NCBI RefSeq assembly: GCF_001975985.1
Contig: NZ_MTQF01000005.1
Coordinates: 1 to 64,000, forward strand
From: [Flexibacter] sp. ATCC 35103
GTDB taxonomy: Bacteria > Bacteroidota > Bacteroidia > Flavobacteriales > Flavobacteriaceae
DNA: 64,000 bases
Reading direction: 5' to 3'
The notes below the pieces were generated by a model. It did not search any database, was not told the origin of the DNA, and saw nothing but the letters and a program-made list of their open reading frames with translations. Below, piece by piece: positions 8,434 to 17,529 of the stretch. The position numbers and the translations under genes were made by a program. Within the stretch, counting starts at the first letter, position 1. Every line of letters begins with the position of its first letter.

Positions 8434-8869
8434 TCTGCTTAAACATAAAATCAAAATTCTAATTGCATTCCTTATTATAGTATGTTTTGTTATAATAAGA
8501 GTTTTTGAGGTACAATTGTTTTATGATCCGTTTTTGATTTATTTTGAATCTGATTTTAAAAATCACCCAATGCCTCAAGTAGATGCTTTTAATCTATTTT
8601 ATGGGCTTTTGCTTCGGTATTTTCTAAATACAATTCTATCATTAATGCTAATTTATACTTTATTTAGGGATCGTGAAATCTTGAAGTTTAGTACCATAAT
8701 ATATGGTTTCTTTTTGTTGCTGCTTTTTGGAATGTTTTTTATCATTCTTAATTATTTTCCGGACGGTAATTGGCTTCTTTTTTATGTGCGAAGATTTATT
8801 ATACAACCCATTTTTGTATTGTTGTTTATCCCTGCTTTTTACTATCAGCAACAAAATCTTAAAAAATAA
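8423..8869 (+). CDS. Exosortase F system-associated membrane protein
   Basis: 148 residues with four predicted hydrophobic segments (about 12-30, 58-82, 90-112, 122-140). It starts 11 bp inside xrtF, so it is translationally coupled to it. A small membrane protein adjacent to xrtF is the hallmark of the exosortase F system; the molecular role is unknown. A conserved-looking loop between the first two segments carries YDPFLIYFESDFKNHPMP and FYVRR precedes the last one. It probably forms a complex with XrtF in the inner membrane (inference). Confidence 0.85.
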   Translation: MLNSLLKHKIKILIAFLIIVCFVIIRVFEVQLFYDPFLIYFESDFKNHPMPQVDAFNLFYGLLLRYFLNTILSLMLIYTLFRDREILKFSTIIYGFFLLLLFGMFFIILNYFPDGNWLLFYVRRFIIQPIFVLLFIPAFYYQQQNLKK

Positions 8870-8903
8870 CATTTCATTAAATCTTTTTTCAAGTCTTTTT
8901 AGG

Positions 8904-8911
8904 TAGTTTTG
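8904..8911 (+). promoter_or_regulatory. -7 box placing transcription start at the HYC_CC_PP start codon
   Basis: TAGTTTTG followed by four bases (CAAT) and then the ATG at 8916. The transcript would begin at or next to the start codon, giving a leaderless or nearly leaderless mRNA. Confidence 0.55.
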
Positions 8912-8915
8912 CAAT

Positions 8916-9314
8916 ATGAATCTAAAAAAGTGTACAGGATTATTTTTAGCGTTCCTATTGTTGGTTTCCAACATTGGGTTTGCTTTTGATGTGCACTATT
9001 GTGGAGGCGAAATCGCTTCTGTTTCATTAAATACTTCCGTTGCTGCATCTCCTGAAAAAAAATGTTGTGGCGCATCTGAAAAAAAATCTTCTTGTTGTAA
9101 AGACAAAGTAGTTCATTTTGAGAAAAAATCTGATAATGCAACTCTTAAGTTTTTCTTTTTTCAATTTGCTTTTCCTGCTGTAATACAGGAATTTAATCCA
9201 ATTGCTTTTTTATCAATTCCAAATTTCAAAAGCAATCAGATCACTTCGTATTATTCTGATGCGAATGCACCACCGTTATTTAAACTATATAGTCAATATA
9301 TTTTTTATTCCTGA
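8916..9314 (+). CDS. HYC_CC_PP family protein
   Basis: 132 residues. A signal peptide (about 1-23, ending GFAF) is followed directly by the HYC motif (VHYCGGE), then two Cys pairs (KKCCGAS and SSCCKD) and, near the C-terminus, the PP motif (NAPPLFKLY). This matches the HYC_CC_PP family of Bacteroidota, proteins of unknown function often encoded beside TonB receptors. The exported location, His/Cys content, and neighbours (TonB receptor and HMA protein) suggest binding of copper or another soft metal in the periplasm; this is inferred. It is the first gene of the putative metal locus. Confidence 0.85.
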   Translation: MNLKKCTGLFLAFLLLVSNIGFAFDVHYCGGEIASVSLNTSVAASPEKKCCGASEKKSSCCKDKVVHFEKKSDNATLKFFFFQFAFPAVIQEFNPIAFLSIPNFKSNQITSYYSDANAPPLFKLYSQYIFYS

Positions 9315-9427
9315 TTTTAATGTTTAGAATCAAGCCTTCTAATGGCTTGGGCTATGCTGTTTGCTTATTTCTCATTTGTTGAGAATATGATAAAATGGCT
9401 TTTCTAATTAACATTAAAATCTTTTTT

Positions 9428-11434
9428 ATGCAAAAAAATATTATGCTTTTGTGTATGGTTTTGCTTTCGGTTTCTGCTTTTTCGCAAGAAAATTTAGAGG
9501 AAGTGAAAATCACCAAAAAGCAAAAAGGAATCAAAAAATCCTATACGCTTACTTCTAATACAAGTGTTATTACAAGCAAAGAGCTGCTTAAAGCTGCGTG
9601 TTGTAATCTCGCTGAAAGTTTCGAAACAAATCCATCAATCGACGTCAATTTCTCTGATGCGTTGACGGGAACAAAGCAAATAAAAATGCTTGGCTTAACA
9701 AGTCCTTATCTAATGATTACCGAAGAAAATATTCCTTCGGTTCGTGGAGCTTCGCAGGCTTACGGATTATCATTTACACCCGGAACCTGGATAGAAAGCG
9801 TTCAGATTACCAAAGGCGCAGGAAGTGTTATTAACGGTTATGAGAGTATTTCCGGCCAAATAAATACGGAGCTTTTAAAGCCGCTAAGCGATATCCCATT
9901 CTTTTTAAATGTTTATGGTTCTACAGATGCGCGTTTTGAGGTGAATACACATTTCAATAAAAAATTATCTGATAAATGGGCCACAAGTTTGTTTGTACAC
10001 GGAAATACGCGTGTCGCAAAAAATGATATGAACGATGATGGATTTCTGGATAATCCGTTAGGAAAACAAATCAATGTACTGAATCGTTATCAATATTATA
10101 ATCCTGAAAGTGGTTTGGTCAGTTTTATCAATTTTAGATATATGAATGATAAAAAACAAACCGGAGAAGTCGATTTTGATAAAGACAGAGATCGCGGAAC
10201 AACAAATTATTGGGGTTCAGAAATTAATACAGAACGTTTTGATGTTTCTACAAAAATAGGATATGTATTTAAAGACATGCCTTACCAAAGTATTGGTTTT
10301 CAGAATGCTTTTAATAGTCATAATCAAAACTCTTATTTTGGCTTGAATTTATACGATATAAAACAGAATAGTTTTTATTCGAACCTGATTTTCAATTCGA
10401 TTATTAATAATACGATGCATAAATTTTCGACTGGTTTGAATTTTACTTACGATCAGTATCAGGAATTTGTAAATGTAAATGATTATAGTCGAATCGATAA
10501 TTCAGTAGGGGCGTTCTTTGAATATACATATGATAATACAGATAATTTTAGTTTGATTCTGGGCGGAAGAGTTGATAATCATAATCGATTGGGATTTTTT
10601 GTAACGCCGCGTTTGCATATGCGATACAATCCCTGGAAAGATGGGGTAATTCGTTTTTCTGCAGGAAGAGGAAAACGCTCGGCGAATATTTTTGCAGAGA
10701 ATCAGCAGCTTTTTGCTAGTTCAAGAACGTTTTCGATTTTAGATACAAACGGAAAAATTTATGGTTTGAATCCGGAAATTGCCTGGAATTACGGTGTGAG
10801 TTTTTCTCAGAAATTCAAAGTTTTTGGTAAAAATGCCGAAGCTGGATTTGATCTCTATCGTACAGATTTTCAAAATCAGGCAGTTGTAGATTTAATGCAG
10901 AGTCCGCAAAATGTCTCTTTCTATAATTTAAAAGGAAGTTCTTTCGCTAATAGCTTACAGGTTGAATTTAATTATGAGCTGATTCATAATTTTAATTTAA
11001 GAACAGCATATAAATACTACGACATTCAGACGGATTATTTAACCGGTACTTTTCAGCGTCCGTTGCAGGCAAAACATCGTTTTTTAGGAAACCTTGAATA
11101 CGAAACAAACGTAAGTGATGGTAAACAATGGAAGTTTGATTATACTTTTAACTGGTCCGGAAAACAGCAATTGCCATACACTGCATCGAATCCTGCTCAA
11201 GATCAGTTTCCTGATTTTTCACCATCATATGCAGTTATGAATGTTCAGGTTACAAGAGTAATTTCGCCAGTTTTAGAAATATATGCCGGAGGTGAAAACA
11301 TTGGGAATTATAAACAGCAAAAAGCTATTTTAGGTGCCGAAGATCCATTTGGCCCTAACTTTGATGCTTCTATAGCCTATGCGCCAATTTTTGGGCAAAT
11401 GTATTATGCAGGATTACGATTTAAAATAAAATAA
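9428..11434 (+). CDS. TonB-dependent receptor of a putative metal locus
   Basis: 668 residues from the ATG at 9428. That start was chosen because the signal peptide (MQKNIMLLCMVLLSVSAFSQ) begins there; an in-frame ATG at 9395 would add 11 residues before it. There is no carboxypeptidase-like N-terminal domain. The plug (about 25-150) contains a Cys pair (KAACCNLAESFE) and the RGASQAYG / ITKGAGSVINGYESISGQIN segment, and the 22-strand outer membrane barrel ends AGLRFKIK. It sits between the HYC_CC_PP protein and an HMA-domain protein, so import or binding of a metal chelate, probably copper, is plausible. Substrate not proven. Confidence 0.88.
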   Translation: MQKNIMLLCMVLLSVSAFSQENLEEVKITKKQKGIKKSYTLTSNTSVITSKELLKAACCNLAESFETNPSIDVNFSDALTGTKQIKMLGLTSPYLMITEENIPSVRGASQAYGLSFTPGTWIESVQITKGAGSVINGYESISGQINTELLKPLSDIPFFLNVYGSTDARFEVNTHFNKKLSDKWATSLFVHGNTRVAKNDMNDDGFLDNPLGKQINVLNRYQYYNPESGLVSFINFRYMNDKKQTGEVDFDKDRDRGTTNYWGSEINTERFDVSTKIGYVFKDMPYQSIGFQNAFNSHNQNSYFGLNLYDIKQNSFYSNLIFNSIINNTMHKFSTGLNFTYDQYQEFVNVNDYSRIDNSVGAFFEYTYDNTDNFSLILGGRVDNHNRLGFFVTPRLHMRYNPWKDGVIRFSAGRGKRSANIFAENQQLFASSRTFSILDTNGKIYGLNPEIAWNYGVSFSQKFKVFGKNAEAGFDLYRTDFQNQAVVDLMQSPQNVSFYNLKGSSFANSLQVEFNYELIHNFNLRTAYKYYDIQTDYLTGTFQRPLQAKHRFLGNLEYETNVSDGKQWKFDYTFNWSGKQQLPYTASNPAQDQFPDFSPSYAVMNVQVTRVISPVLEIYAGGENIGNYKQQKAILGAEDPFGPNFDASIAYAPIFGQMYYAGLRFKIK

Positions 11435-11487
11435 AGAATTTAGTACCAATTTTAACAAATAATTCAATAACGATAAATAATAATAAC

Positions 11488-11829
11488 ATGAAAAATATAA
11501 TTTTAATTGCATTAGTAACTTTTTTAGGATTCTCAGCACAAGCCCAGACTAAAAAAAATAAAAATTTAAAATATACTACAGAGGTAAATGGAAACTGTGA
11601 ACAATGTAAAAAACGTATAGAAAAAGCAGCTTTTAGTGTTCCGGGAGTAAAAACAGCAACCTGGGATATTAGTTCGCATCAATTGGCAGTGATTTTAAAT
11701 GAAGAAAAATCATCTCCTGCAGATTTAAATAATGCTATTGCTAAAGTAGGTCATGATACTAAGGATGTTAAGGCAACGGAAACTGATTATGAAAATCTGC
11801 ATTCTTGTTGTAAGTATGTAAGAGAATAA
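11488..11829 (+). CDS. Periplasmic heavy-metal-associated (HMA) domain protein
   Basis: 113 residues. Signal peptide (about 1-19, ending AQAQ), then one HMA fold (about 27-95) with the metal-binding motif GNCEQCKKRIEKA, followed by VPGVKTATWD and the GHDTKDVKA segment. An extra Cys pair (HSCCKY) lies at the C-terminus. Likely a secreted metallochaperone for Cu(I) or a similar ion. It is 53 bp after the TonB receptor without an intervening terminator or promoter, so it is co-transcribed with it; the operon terminates at 11841. Confidence 0.9.
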   Translation: MKNIILIALVTFLGFSAQAQTKKNKNLKYTTEVNGNCEQCKKRIEKAAFSVPGVKTATWDISSHQLAVILNEEKSSPADLNNAIAKVGHDTKDVKATETDYENLHSCCKYVRE

Positions 11830-11840
11830 TTATTCTAAAG

Positions 11841-11867
11841 AGCCCAAGTTTATACTTGGGCTTTTTA
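11841..11867 (+). terminator. Terminator of the metal locus
   Basis: AGCCCAAGT / ACTTGGGCT stem (11841-11849, 11854-11862), four-base loop and a T run, just after the HMA gene. Confidence 0.9.
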
Positions 11868-11960
11868 ATAGTTAATTTATCTTTAAAATATAGCATTTTA
11901 TTGGTGTTGAAGCAAATTATTGTTAATTTCACAAACTTATAAATATAACCAAACGCATTT

Positions 11961-12641
11961 ATGAATAATTTTGATTGGACTCAATTAATCAACCCGGAAT
12001 TTTATATCACTTTAAGTATCGGCGGCTTTCAAATTGGTTTATTTATAGTTTTGTTTATAGTTTTTGCTGAAACAGGATTATTTGCAGGTTTCTTCCTTCC
12101 GGGAGACAGTTTGCTTTTCTTGGCGGGTATTTACAGCCGTGATTTGATGCTGAATGTAGTTGATATTCCGGCAGATTTTATAAATGTTTTTGTGCTTTCG
12201 ACTCTGGTTGCAATAATGGGAGTTTTAGGAAATATGACCGGATATTGGTTTGGAGCTAAAAGCGGTTATTACCTGTTTAAAAAAGAAGATTCTTTCTGGT
12301 TTAAAAAGAAATACCTGTTACAATCTAAAGATTTTTTCGAAAAATATGGTGGAAAAGCGATTATCTACGCGCGTTTCCTTCCAATCTTTAGAACATTTGC
12401 ACCAATTATTGCAGGAATAGTTTCTATGGATAAAAAGAAATTTATGTTCTATAATATTTTGAGTTCTTTTTTATGGTCGTTTATCCTGATTTTTGCAGGA
12501 CACTATTTATACGGAGTGTTTTTAAAACAAGGAATCGATCTAAAACATCATATTGAATATATCATTATTATAATCGTTATAATCTCAACTTTCCCGGTAT
12601 TAGTAAAACTTCTAAAGAAAAGACCAAGCGAAAAGATATAG
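11961..12641 (+). CDS. DedA family membrane protein
   Basis: 226 residues with about five to six membrane segments. DedA/SNARE-associated domain with the conserved ETGLFAGFFLPGDSLLFLAG entry, a GxxxGYWFG segment and the family signature ARFLPIFRTFAPIIAG, which contains the essential Arg residues. DedA proteins are undecaprenyl-phosphate or phospholipid transporters affecting envelope homeostasis. Single-gene unit with its own terminator; convergent with the mre operon. Confidence 0.92.
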   Translation: MNNFDWTQLINPEFYITLSIGGFQIGLFIVLFIVFAETGLFAGFFLPGDSLLFLAGIYSRDLMLNVVDIPADFINVFVLSTLVAIMGVLGNMTGYWFGAKSGYYLFKKEDSFWFKKKYLLQSKDFFEKYGGKAIIYARFLPIFRTFAPIIAGIVSMDKKKFMFYNILSSFLWSFILIFAGHYLYGVFLKQGIDLKHHIEYIIIIIVIISTFPVLVKLLKKRPSEKI

Positions 12642-12660
12642 TTGAAATACAACACACAAA

Positions 12661-12693
12661 AAAAGTCCGAAGTTAAAGCTTCGGACTTTTTTT
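12661..12693 (+). terminator. Terminator of the dedA-like gene
   Basis: 12-bp perfect stem with AAGTCCGAAG / CTTCGGACTT core (12661-12672, 12679-12690), six-base loop and T run. Confidence 0.9.
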
Positions 12694-12874
12694 ATGCTTG
12701 AAATCTGTATAATTTTTACAATCCTCAAAAGGGATTATTATTCTTTATTCTATAAGATATTAAAACTTTTAGAAAGTCTTTAATTCAATTCAGAACAATC
12801 TTCTTTGTAGAGGAATCTTCGTTGTTAACTTATTTTTTATATGGATTTTTACCTTTAAGTTTGTCAGGAAAAGA

Positions 12875-14110
12875 TTACCATTCATTTACCTTATTTGCAT
12901 CCATTTTTAAGAAGATAAACAGTAAAATAGTAAATCCCCAAAGTCCTGATCCTCCATATGAAAAGAAGGGAAGTGGAACCCCAATTGTTGGGAAAATACC
13001 AATAACCATCGCAATGTTTACAAAGAAGTGGGTAAATAAAATTCCTGCCACGCAATAACCGTATACTCTGCTGAATTTTGTTTTTTGTCTTTCAGCAAGA
13101 TAGATTACCCTTAATAATAAACCAACAAAGAGAGAGATTACAACTAATGAGCCTACAAATCCCCATTCTTCACCAACAGTAGTAAAAATATAATCTGTAT
13201 GTTGTTCAGGAACAAATCCGCCTTTAGTCTGAGTACCTTCTAAGAATCCTTTTCCGAGCCAGCCTCCAGAGCCAATAGCAATTTCAGATTGATTTGTGTT
13301 GTATCCAATACCTTTCATATCGACAGTTTTACCTAGTAAGATATTAAAACGGTCACGATGGTGTTGTTTAAAAATATTGTCAAAAACATAATCTACAGAA
13401 AGTACAAAAGCAGATATAATAGCTAATAAAATCCCGCTTAGAATAATATTGCGATCAACAGCCCGACCTTTAAAGTGTATGATAATCAAGACTCCTAATG
13501 CGGTTAAAATAACAGCATATGGTTCTAAAACCAGTGTTAGTACAAATAATAAAATAGTAATAAAACCAGTCCAAACGTACCAGGATGGTAATCCTTCTCT
13601 ATAAAGTACCACGATAAAAATACTATAGATTAAGGCGCTTCCGGGATCTGGTTGCGGTAAAATTAGCATTACAGGCAAAAATACAATTGCCAGTGCCTGA
13701 ATTTGCCTGTTTACTTCTTTAAGGTTTATTTGAGTATCACTTAAATATTTCGCTAACGCCAATGCTGTTGCTGCTTTAGCAAATTCTGAAGGTTGTAATG
13801 TAAAACCTCCTATCGCATACCAACATCTTTGACCGGCAATAGTTTTTCCAAAAAGAAATAAACCTGCCAATGATAATAAAGACACACCAAAAATTATACT
13901 GGCATATTTCTCGTAAAATTTTCCATCAACAAAAAGCACGACAAAAATCAAGGGAATAGTACAACCAATAAAAATTAATTGTTTTTGATAAGTTCCTTCG
14001 GTTGATAGTAATGATGAGGAATAGATATTTAACCACCCTAATATCACTAACGAAGCATAGATAAAAACGCTTATCCAGTCAATGTTATTTTTTACACTTT
14101 GATTTTTCAT
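12875..14110 (-). CDS. rodA: Rod-shape SEDS glycosyltransferase RodA
   Basis: 411 residues, about ten membrane segments. SEDS-family peptidoglycan polymerase partnered with PBP2 for lateral wall growth. Family motifs include GQRCWYAIGGFTLQPSEFAKAA, split here by the conserved PSE, LPQPDPGSALIY and the C-terminal PLPFFSYGGSGLW. The catalytic Asp lies in the GSGGWLGKGFLEGTQ-containing extracellular loop region, by family. It is the last gene of the mre operon, 15 bp after mrdA, which supports a RodA-PBP2 pair. Confidence 0.96.
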   Translation of the reverse strand: MKNQSVKNNIDWISVFIYASLVILGWLNIYSSSLLSTEGTYQKQLIFIGCTIPLIFVVLFVDGKFYEKYASIIFGVSLLSLAGLFLFGKTIAGQRCWYAIGGFTLQPSEFAKAATALALAKYLSDTQINLKEVNRQIQALAIVFLPVMLILPQPDPGSALIYSIFIVVLYREGLPSWYVWTGFITILLFVLTLVLEPYAVILTALGVLIIIHFKGRAVDRNIILSGILLAIISAFVLSVDYVFDNIFKQHHRDRFNILLGKTVDMKGIGYNTNQSEIAIGSGGWLGKGFLEGTQTKGGFVPEQHTDYIFTTVGEEWGFVGSLVVISLFVGLLLRVIYLAERQKTKFSRVYGYCVAGILFTHFFVNIAMVIGIFPTIGVPLPFFSYGGSGLWGFTILLFIFLKMDANKVNEW

Positions 14111-14125
14111 TTGAAATAATCTTTG

Positions 14126-16096
14126 TTAGTTCTTTTTAGTAGTGTCTGATACTGTTTTTTTTACTTCTGTTTTAGGGGTAACTGCTACTGGTTTTGGGAC
14201 AACAATTTTAGCTTTCAAAATAGAATCTTTTGGAGTAGATTCTATTGCGCTTGCTTCTGTCATTCCGCCTAGTTTTGCATATTCACCTGCAAGGCTTTTG
14301 TTTAAAACCCTTACTTCTAAATCAGTTCTTGTAATTTTCCTTCTCAGGTATTTCTCAATCATTAAACTTGCAATTGGTCCTGCGACAGTTGCACCAAAAC
14401 CTCCATTTTCAATCATAATCGCGATTGCAATTTTCGGATTGTCTTTAGGGGCAAAGGCTACGAAAATAGAGTGATCCTTAAGTTGTGTTCTTTTTCCGTT
14501 AATTTTGGCAAAGTTTTCTGCTGTACCCGTTTTTCCGCAAATATCGATACCATTTACTCTAAGGGCATATGCTGTTCCTTTGTTGTAAACATCAAATAAA
14601 CCGCTGATAACAGGCGGAAAATATTTTTGATCAACCGTAGTAACATGTTTGGTTGTGAATTTGGCATCAATTTTTTTACCTTCAATCTTTTTGATAATAT
14701 GAGGCGTATAATAATATCCCTGATTGGCTACTGTCGCCATCATATTTGCTAACTGAATTGGTGTCATTAAAACTTCTCCCTGACCAATCGCATTCGATAC
14801 AATCGTTGTACTTCTCCAGCCTCCGTTAGGATAGATTTTTTTATAGGTTTTAGAAGTCGGAATATTTCCTCTTTTACCAATTGGTAAATCATATCCCATA
14901 AATTGACCTAAGCCAAAACTTTTTACGTGATCACTCCAAACATCAACAGCTTTACCCGGATTTCCATATTTGTTAATGGTCAACATATATGCCTGTGCAA
15001 AATAAGTATTACATGAATTGTAGATTCCGTTGTGTAATTGGTGAGGGCCAAAACCATGACATTTCATGAAACGACCTCGACCATAGCTAAATCCATGGTG
15101 ACACATAAAAGTAGTTTGCTCATTAATAACGCCTTCTTGCAATGCTACCAAACCGGTTAAAATCTTAAATGGCGAACCTGGAGGGTATTCTGCCAGAAGT
15201 CCTCTGTCATATAAAGGTTTTGCAATTGAGTCATGATACAAAAGAGTATAGTTTTTAGATCTTTGTCTTCCAACTAAAATACCCGGATCATAAGATGGTG
15301 CAGTTACTAATGCCAGAATTTCTCCAGACTTAGGTTCAATAGCAACAATTCCGCCTCTTTTATTGATCATTAATTCTTCTCCATACTTTTGAAGCTCAGC
15401 ATCAATCGTTAGGTTAATATCTTCTCCGGCAACAGCAATAGTATCGTATTTACCATCTTTATAAGAGCCAATTTCTCTATTGTATTTGTCTTTCTGAATG
15501 TATTTTACACCTTTGATACCGCGTAAAATTTCTTCATAGCTTTGTTCTACACCTTGTTGTCCAATTAAATCTCCACTATTATAATAGGGATTTTTAGCTA
15601 TTAAACGTTCGTTTACCTGAGTAATGAAACCAAAGATATTTGCACCGTAATCTACTTCATAATCACGAAGTGATCTTTTCTGGAAATAAAAACCTTCGTA
15701 TTTTCTGATTTTTTCCTGAAAAGCAGCAAATTCATTTTTGTTTAATTGTGCCAGGAATACAGAAGGAAGTCTTGGACTGTAGACTTTTGCTTTTGCAATT
15801 CTTTTGTCGTATTCTTCTCTTGTTATGTTTAATAATGCGCAGAATTCGTTGATATTAAGGTCTTCTTTGATCTCTCTTGGGATCACCATTATATCATATG
15901 AAGCTTGATTGGCAACTAATAATTTACCGTTTCTGTCATAAATATAACCTCTTTCCGGATAGTCATACTGTTTCTTTATTGCATTGTTTTCTGATTTTAA
16001 TTTAAAAGAATCATCTACAATTTGCAAATAGAATACCCTGATCACTAGCAAAGATGCTGCAATGATAATTAAAGAGGGCAGCAGAACTTTTCTCAT
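14126..16096 (-). CDS. mrdA: Penicillin-binding protein 2 (class B transpeptidase)
   Basis: 656 residues. N-terminal membrane anchor (about 4-27), PBP dimerisation domain (about 45-215) and transpeptidase domain (about 245-590). Active-site motifs: S308-P-F-K311, S361-C-N363 and K522-T-G. A Cys/His cluster (C332, H333, H334, C346, H347) lies between the first two motifs, where E. coli PBP2 has a zinc site. The C-terminal tail from about 600 is low-complexity Lys/Thr/Pro rich. The start overlaps the mreD stop by 4 bp, so translation is coupled. Pairs with RodA in the elongasome. Confidence 0.96.
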   Translation of the reverse strand: MRKVLLPSLIIIAASLLVIRVFYLQIVDDSFKLKSENNAIKKQYDYPERGYIYDRNGKLLVANQASYDIMVIPREIKEDLNINEFCALLNITREEYDKRIAKAKVYSPRLPSVFLAQLNKNEFAAFQEKIRKYEGFYFQKRSLRDYEVDYGANIFGFITQVNERLIAKNPYYNSGDLIGQQGVEQSYEEILRGIKGVKYIQKDKYNREIGSYKDGKYDTIAVAGEDINLTIDAELQKYGEELMINKRGGIVAIEPKSGEILALVTAPSYDPGILVGRQRSKNYTLLYHDSIAKPLYDRGLLAEYPPGSPFKILTGLVALQEGVINEQTTFMCHHGFSYGRGRFMKCHGFGPHQLHNGIYNSCNTYFAQAYMLTINKYGNPGKAVDVWSDHVKSFGLGQFMGYDLPIGKRGNIPTSKTYKKIYPNGGWRSTTIVSNAIGQGEVLMTPIQLANMMATVANQGYYYTPHIIKKIEGKKIDAKFTTKHVTTVDQKYFPPVISGLFDVYNKGTAYALRVNGIDICGKTGTAENFAKINGKRTQLKDHSIFVAFAPKDNPKIAIAIMIENGGFGATVAGPIASLMIEKYLRRKITRTDLEVRVLNKSLAGEYAKLGGMTEASAIESTPKDSILKAKIVVPKPVAVTPKTEVKKTVSDTTKKN

Positions 16097-16599
16097 CGTT
16101 TATTGGGCTTAATAAGGTAAATTATTATAATTGAAGTGATTATTGTAAAAATGGAACTAAATAAAGTTCGGAGTAATATATCTGCAATAAATTTAAACTG
16201 AAAAGCTTCCAGCACAAATAATACAATATGATGTAACACAACCGAGACTAAAATAAATGAGAATCGCTCAGGTGTTAATGAATCATTTAATTTAATGGTT
16301 TGATATTCATAACTCAGTCCAAATGAGAATTTAAAAATATAAGGTCTGTAATATGCCAGAATAACACAAGCCGTAGCATGGATTCCGCCAGAGTTACAAA
16401 ACATGTCCATTGTTAATCCAAGTAAAAAACTTGAAATGATAAGACCTGATCTGTTACTATTTACAGGATAAAGAATTATATATAGAATATATGGAAAAGG
16501 GCTTATATATCCCAGAAAATTCATGTTGTTGAAAATAACAACCTGAATTGCCAGTAACATAATAAATCGAAAAATATTGACTAACAATGCGCTATTCAT
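16093..16599 (-). CDS. mreD: Rod shape-determining protein MreD
   Basis: 168 residues, about five membrane helices, hydrophobic throughout, ending in a basic tail (IKPNKR). Divergent in sequence as is usual for MreD. Identified mainly by position between mreC and mrdA and by size. It overlaps mreC by 8 bp and mrdA by 4 bp. Inner-membrane component linking MreC to the elongasome. Confidence 0.88.
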   Translation of the reverse strand: MNSALLVNIFRFIMLLAIQVVIFNNMNFLGYISPFPYILYIILYPVNSNRSGLIISSFLLGLTMDMFCNSGGIHATACVILAYYRPYIFKFSFGLSYEYQTIKLNDSLTPERFSFILVSVVLHHIVLFVLEAFQFKFIADILLRTLFSSIFTIITSIIIIYLIKPNKR

Positions 16600-17416
16600 C
16601 TTTTCCCTTTTTTTCTAAATTAATAAGTTCTTCCCTGTCTTTACTTTTAATAATGTAAACATGTCCAAGATTGGTCATGTCATTGAATAATTTAACGTTA
16701 ATGACATAGAAGCTTGTTTTGTCCTGAATGTATATTTTATCAACCGTTCCAATGTTAATTCCTTCAGGAAAAATTACTGATTGACCACCGGTTACGATAG
16801 TATCTCCTTTTCTGATTGAAGCCAATCTCGGAACATCGACCAGCTGAACAAATCCAGTGCTTTTACCATCCCAGGTTAAAGATCCAAAGTGGTTTGATTT
16901 TTTAATCTTGGCATTGATTTGTGATTTCATATTCAAAATACTCACTACAGTAGAATATCTTGGCGAAGTATTGTCTACAATACCAATAATTCCTAAACTG
17001 TTAATTACACCCATATCTGGTTTAACCCCGTCGTTTGATCCGGAATTTAAGGTGATATAGTTTTCGTGTGTATTGTATGAGTTGTGAATTACTTTTGAAA
17101 CAATAATGTCAGCAGGTTTTACTCCTTTTATGCTATCGGCCAAAGGTACTTTTGTAGTGTCTTCCTTATTGAATAAAAGACTTTTTAATCTTGCGTTTTC
17201 AAGTACCAGTTCGTCGTTTTCGGTTCTTAAATTCAAATATTCATTTACACGATTAATTTTTTCATAAACACCTCCGCTTAAAAAATTAGCTGAACTGATT
17301 ACTCTGCTTTTATGGTAGGAATGAGATTGAATTGTGAGTGCCAACGAAATACCTAAAAGCAGCAAAAACAGCAATCGATTACTGTTTCTTATAATAAAAT
17401 TAAAAATTTGCTGCAT
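16592..17416 (-). CDS. mreC: Rod shape-determining protein MreC
   Basis: 274 residues. One N-terminal membrane span (about 13-31), coiled coil (about 50-85, NEYLNLRTENDELVLENARL) and the periplasmic beta-barrel domain with VINSLGIIGIV, NMKSQINAKIKKSNHFGSL and DTIVTGGQSVIFPEGI segments. It activates PBP2/RodA and connects them to MreB. A strong inverted repeat lies in the 113-bp gap to mreB. Confidence 0.95.
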   Translation of the reverse strand: MQQIFNFIIRNSNRLLFLLLLGISLALTIQSHSYHKSRVISSANFLSGGVYEKINRVNEYLNLRTENDELVLENARLKSLLFNKEDTTKVPLADSIKGVKPADIIVSKVIHNSYNTHENYITLNSGSNDGVKPDMGVINSLGIIGIVDNTSPRYSTVVSILNMKSQINAKIKKSNHFGSLTWDGKSTGFVQLVDVPRLASIRKGDTIVTGGQSVIFPEGINIGTVDKIYIQDKTSFYVINVKLFNDMTNLGHVYIIKSKDREELINLEKKGKDE

Positions 17417-17463
17417 TTCTTGTTCGGTTATTTTGTTTCAGGATATGCTATTAAGTTTCAAAT

Positions 17464-17502
17464 TTTCTAAGAGTCAAATTCAATTAATATGACTCTTAGA
17501 AA
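17464..17502 (-). promoter_or_regulatory. Stem-loop between mreB and mreC
   Basis: A 13-bp perfect inverted repeat (TTTCTAAGAGTCA / TGACTCTTAGAAA, loop 13 bases) without a following U run. It could act as an mRNA processing or stabilising hairpin that sets the MreB:MreC ratio, or as a weak attenuator. Confidence 0.55.
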
Positions 17503-17529
17503 GGTATATTTATTATTTTTGTTTGAATC

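Noticed and set aside
8660..9141. Minus-strand frames opposite the XrtF partner and HYC_CC_PP genes
   Set aside because: Low-complexity Lys/Gln-rich shadows of two well supported plus-strand genes.
12822..13058. 78-codon plus-strand frame at the end of rodA
   Set aside because: Mostly antisense to the rodA C-terminus, no similarity to any family, and rodA is clearly the real gene.
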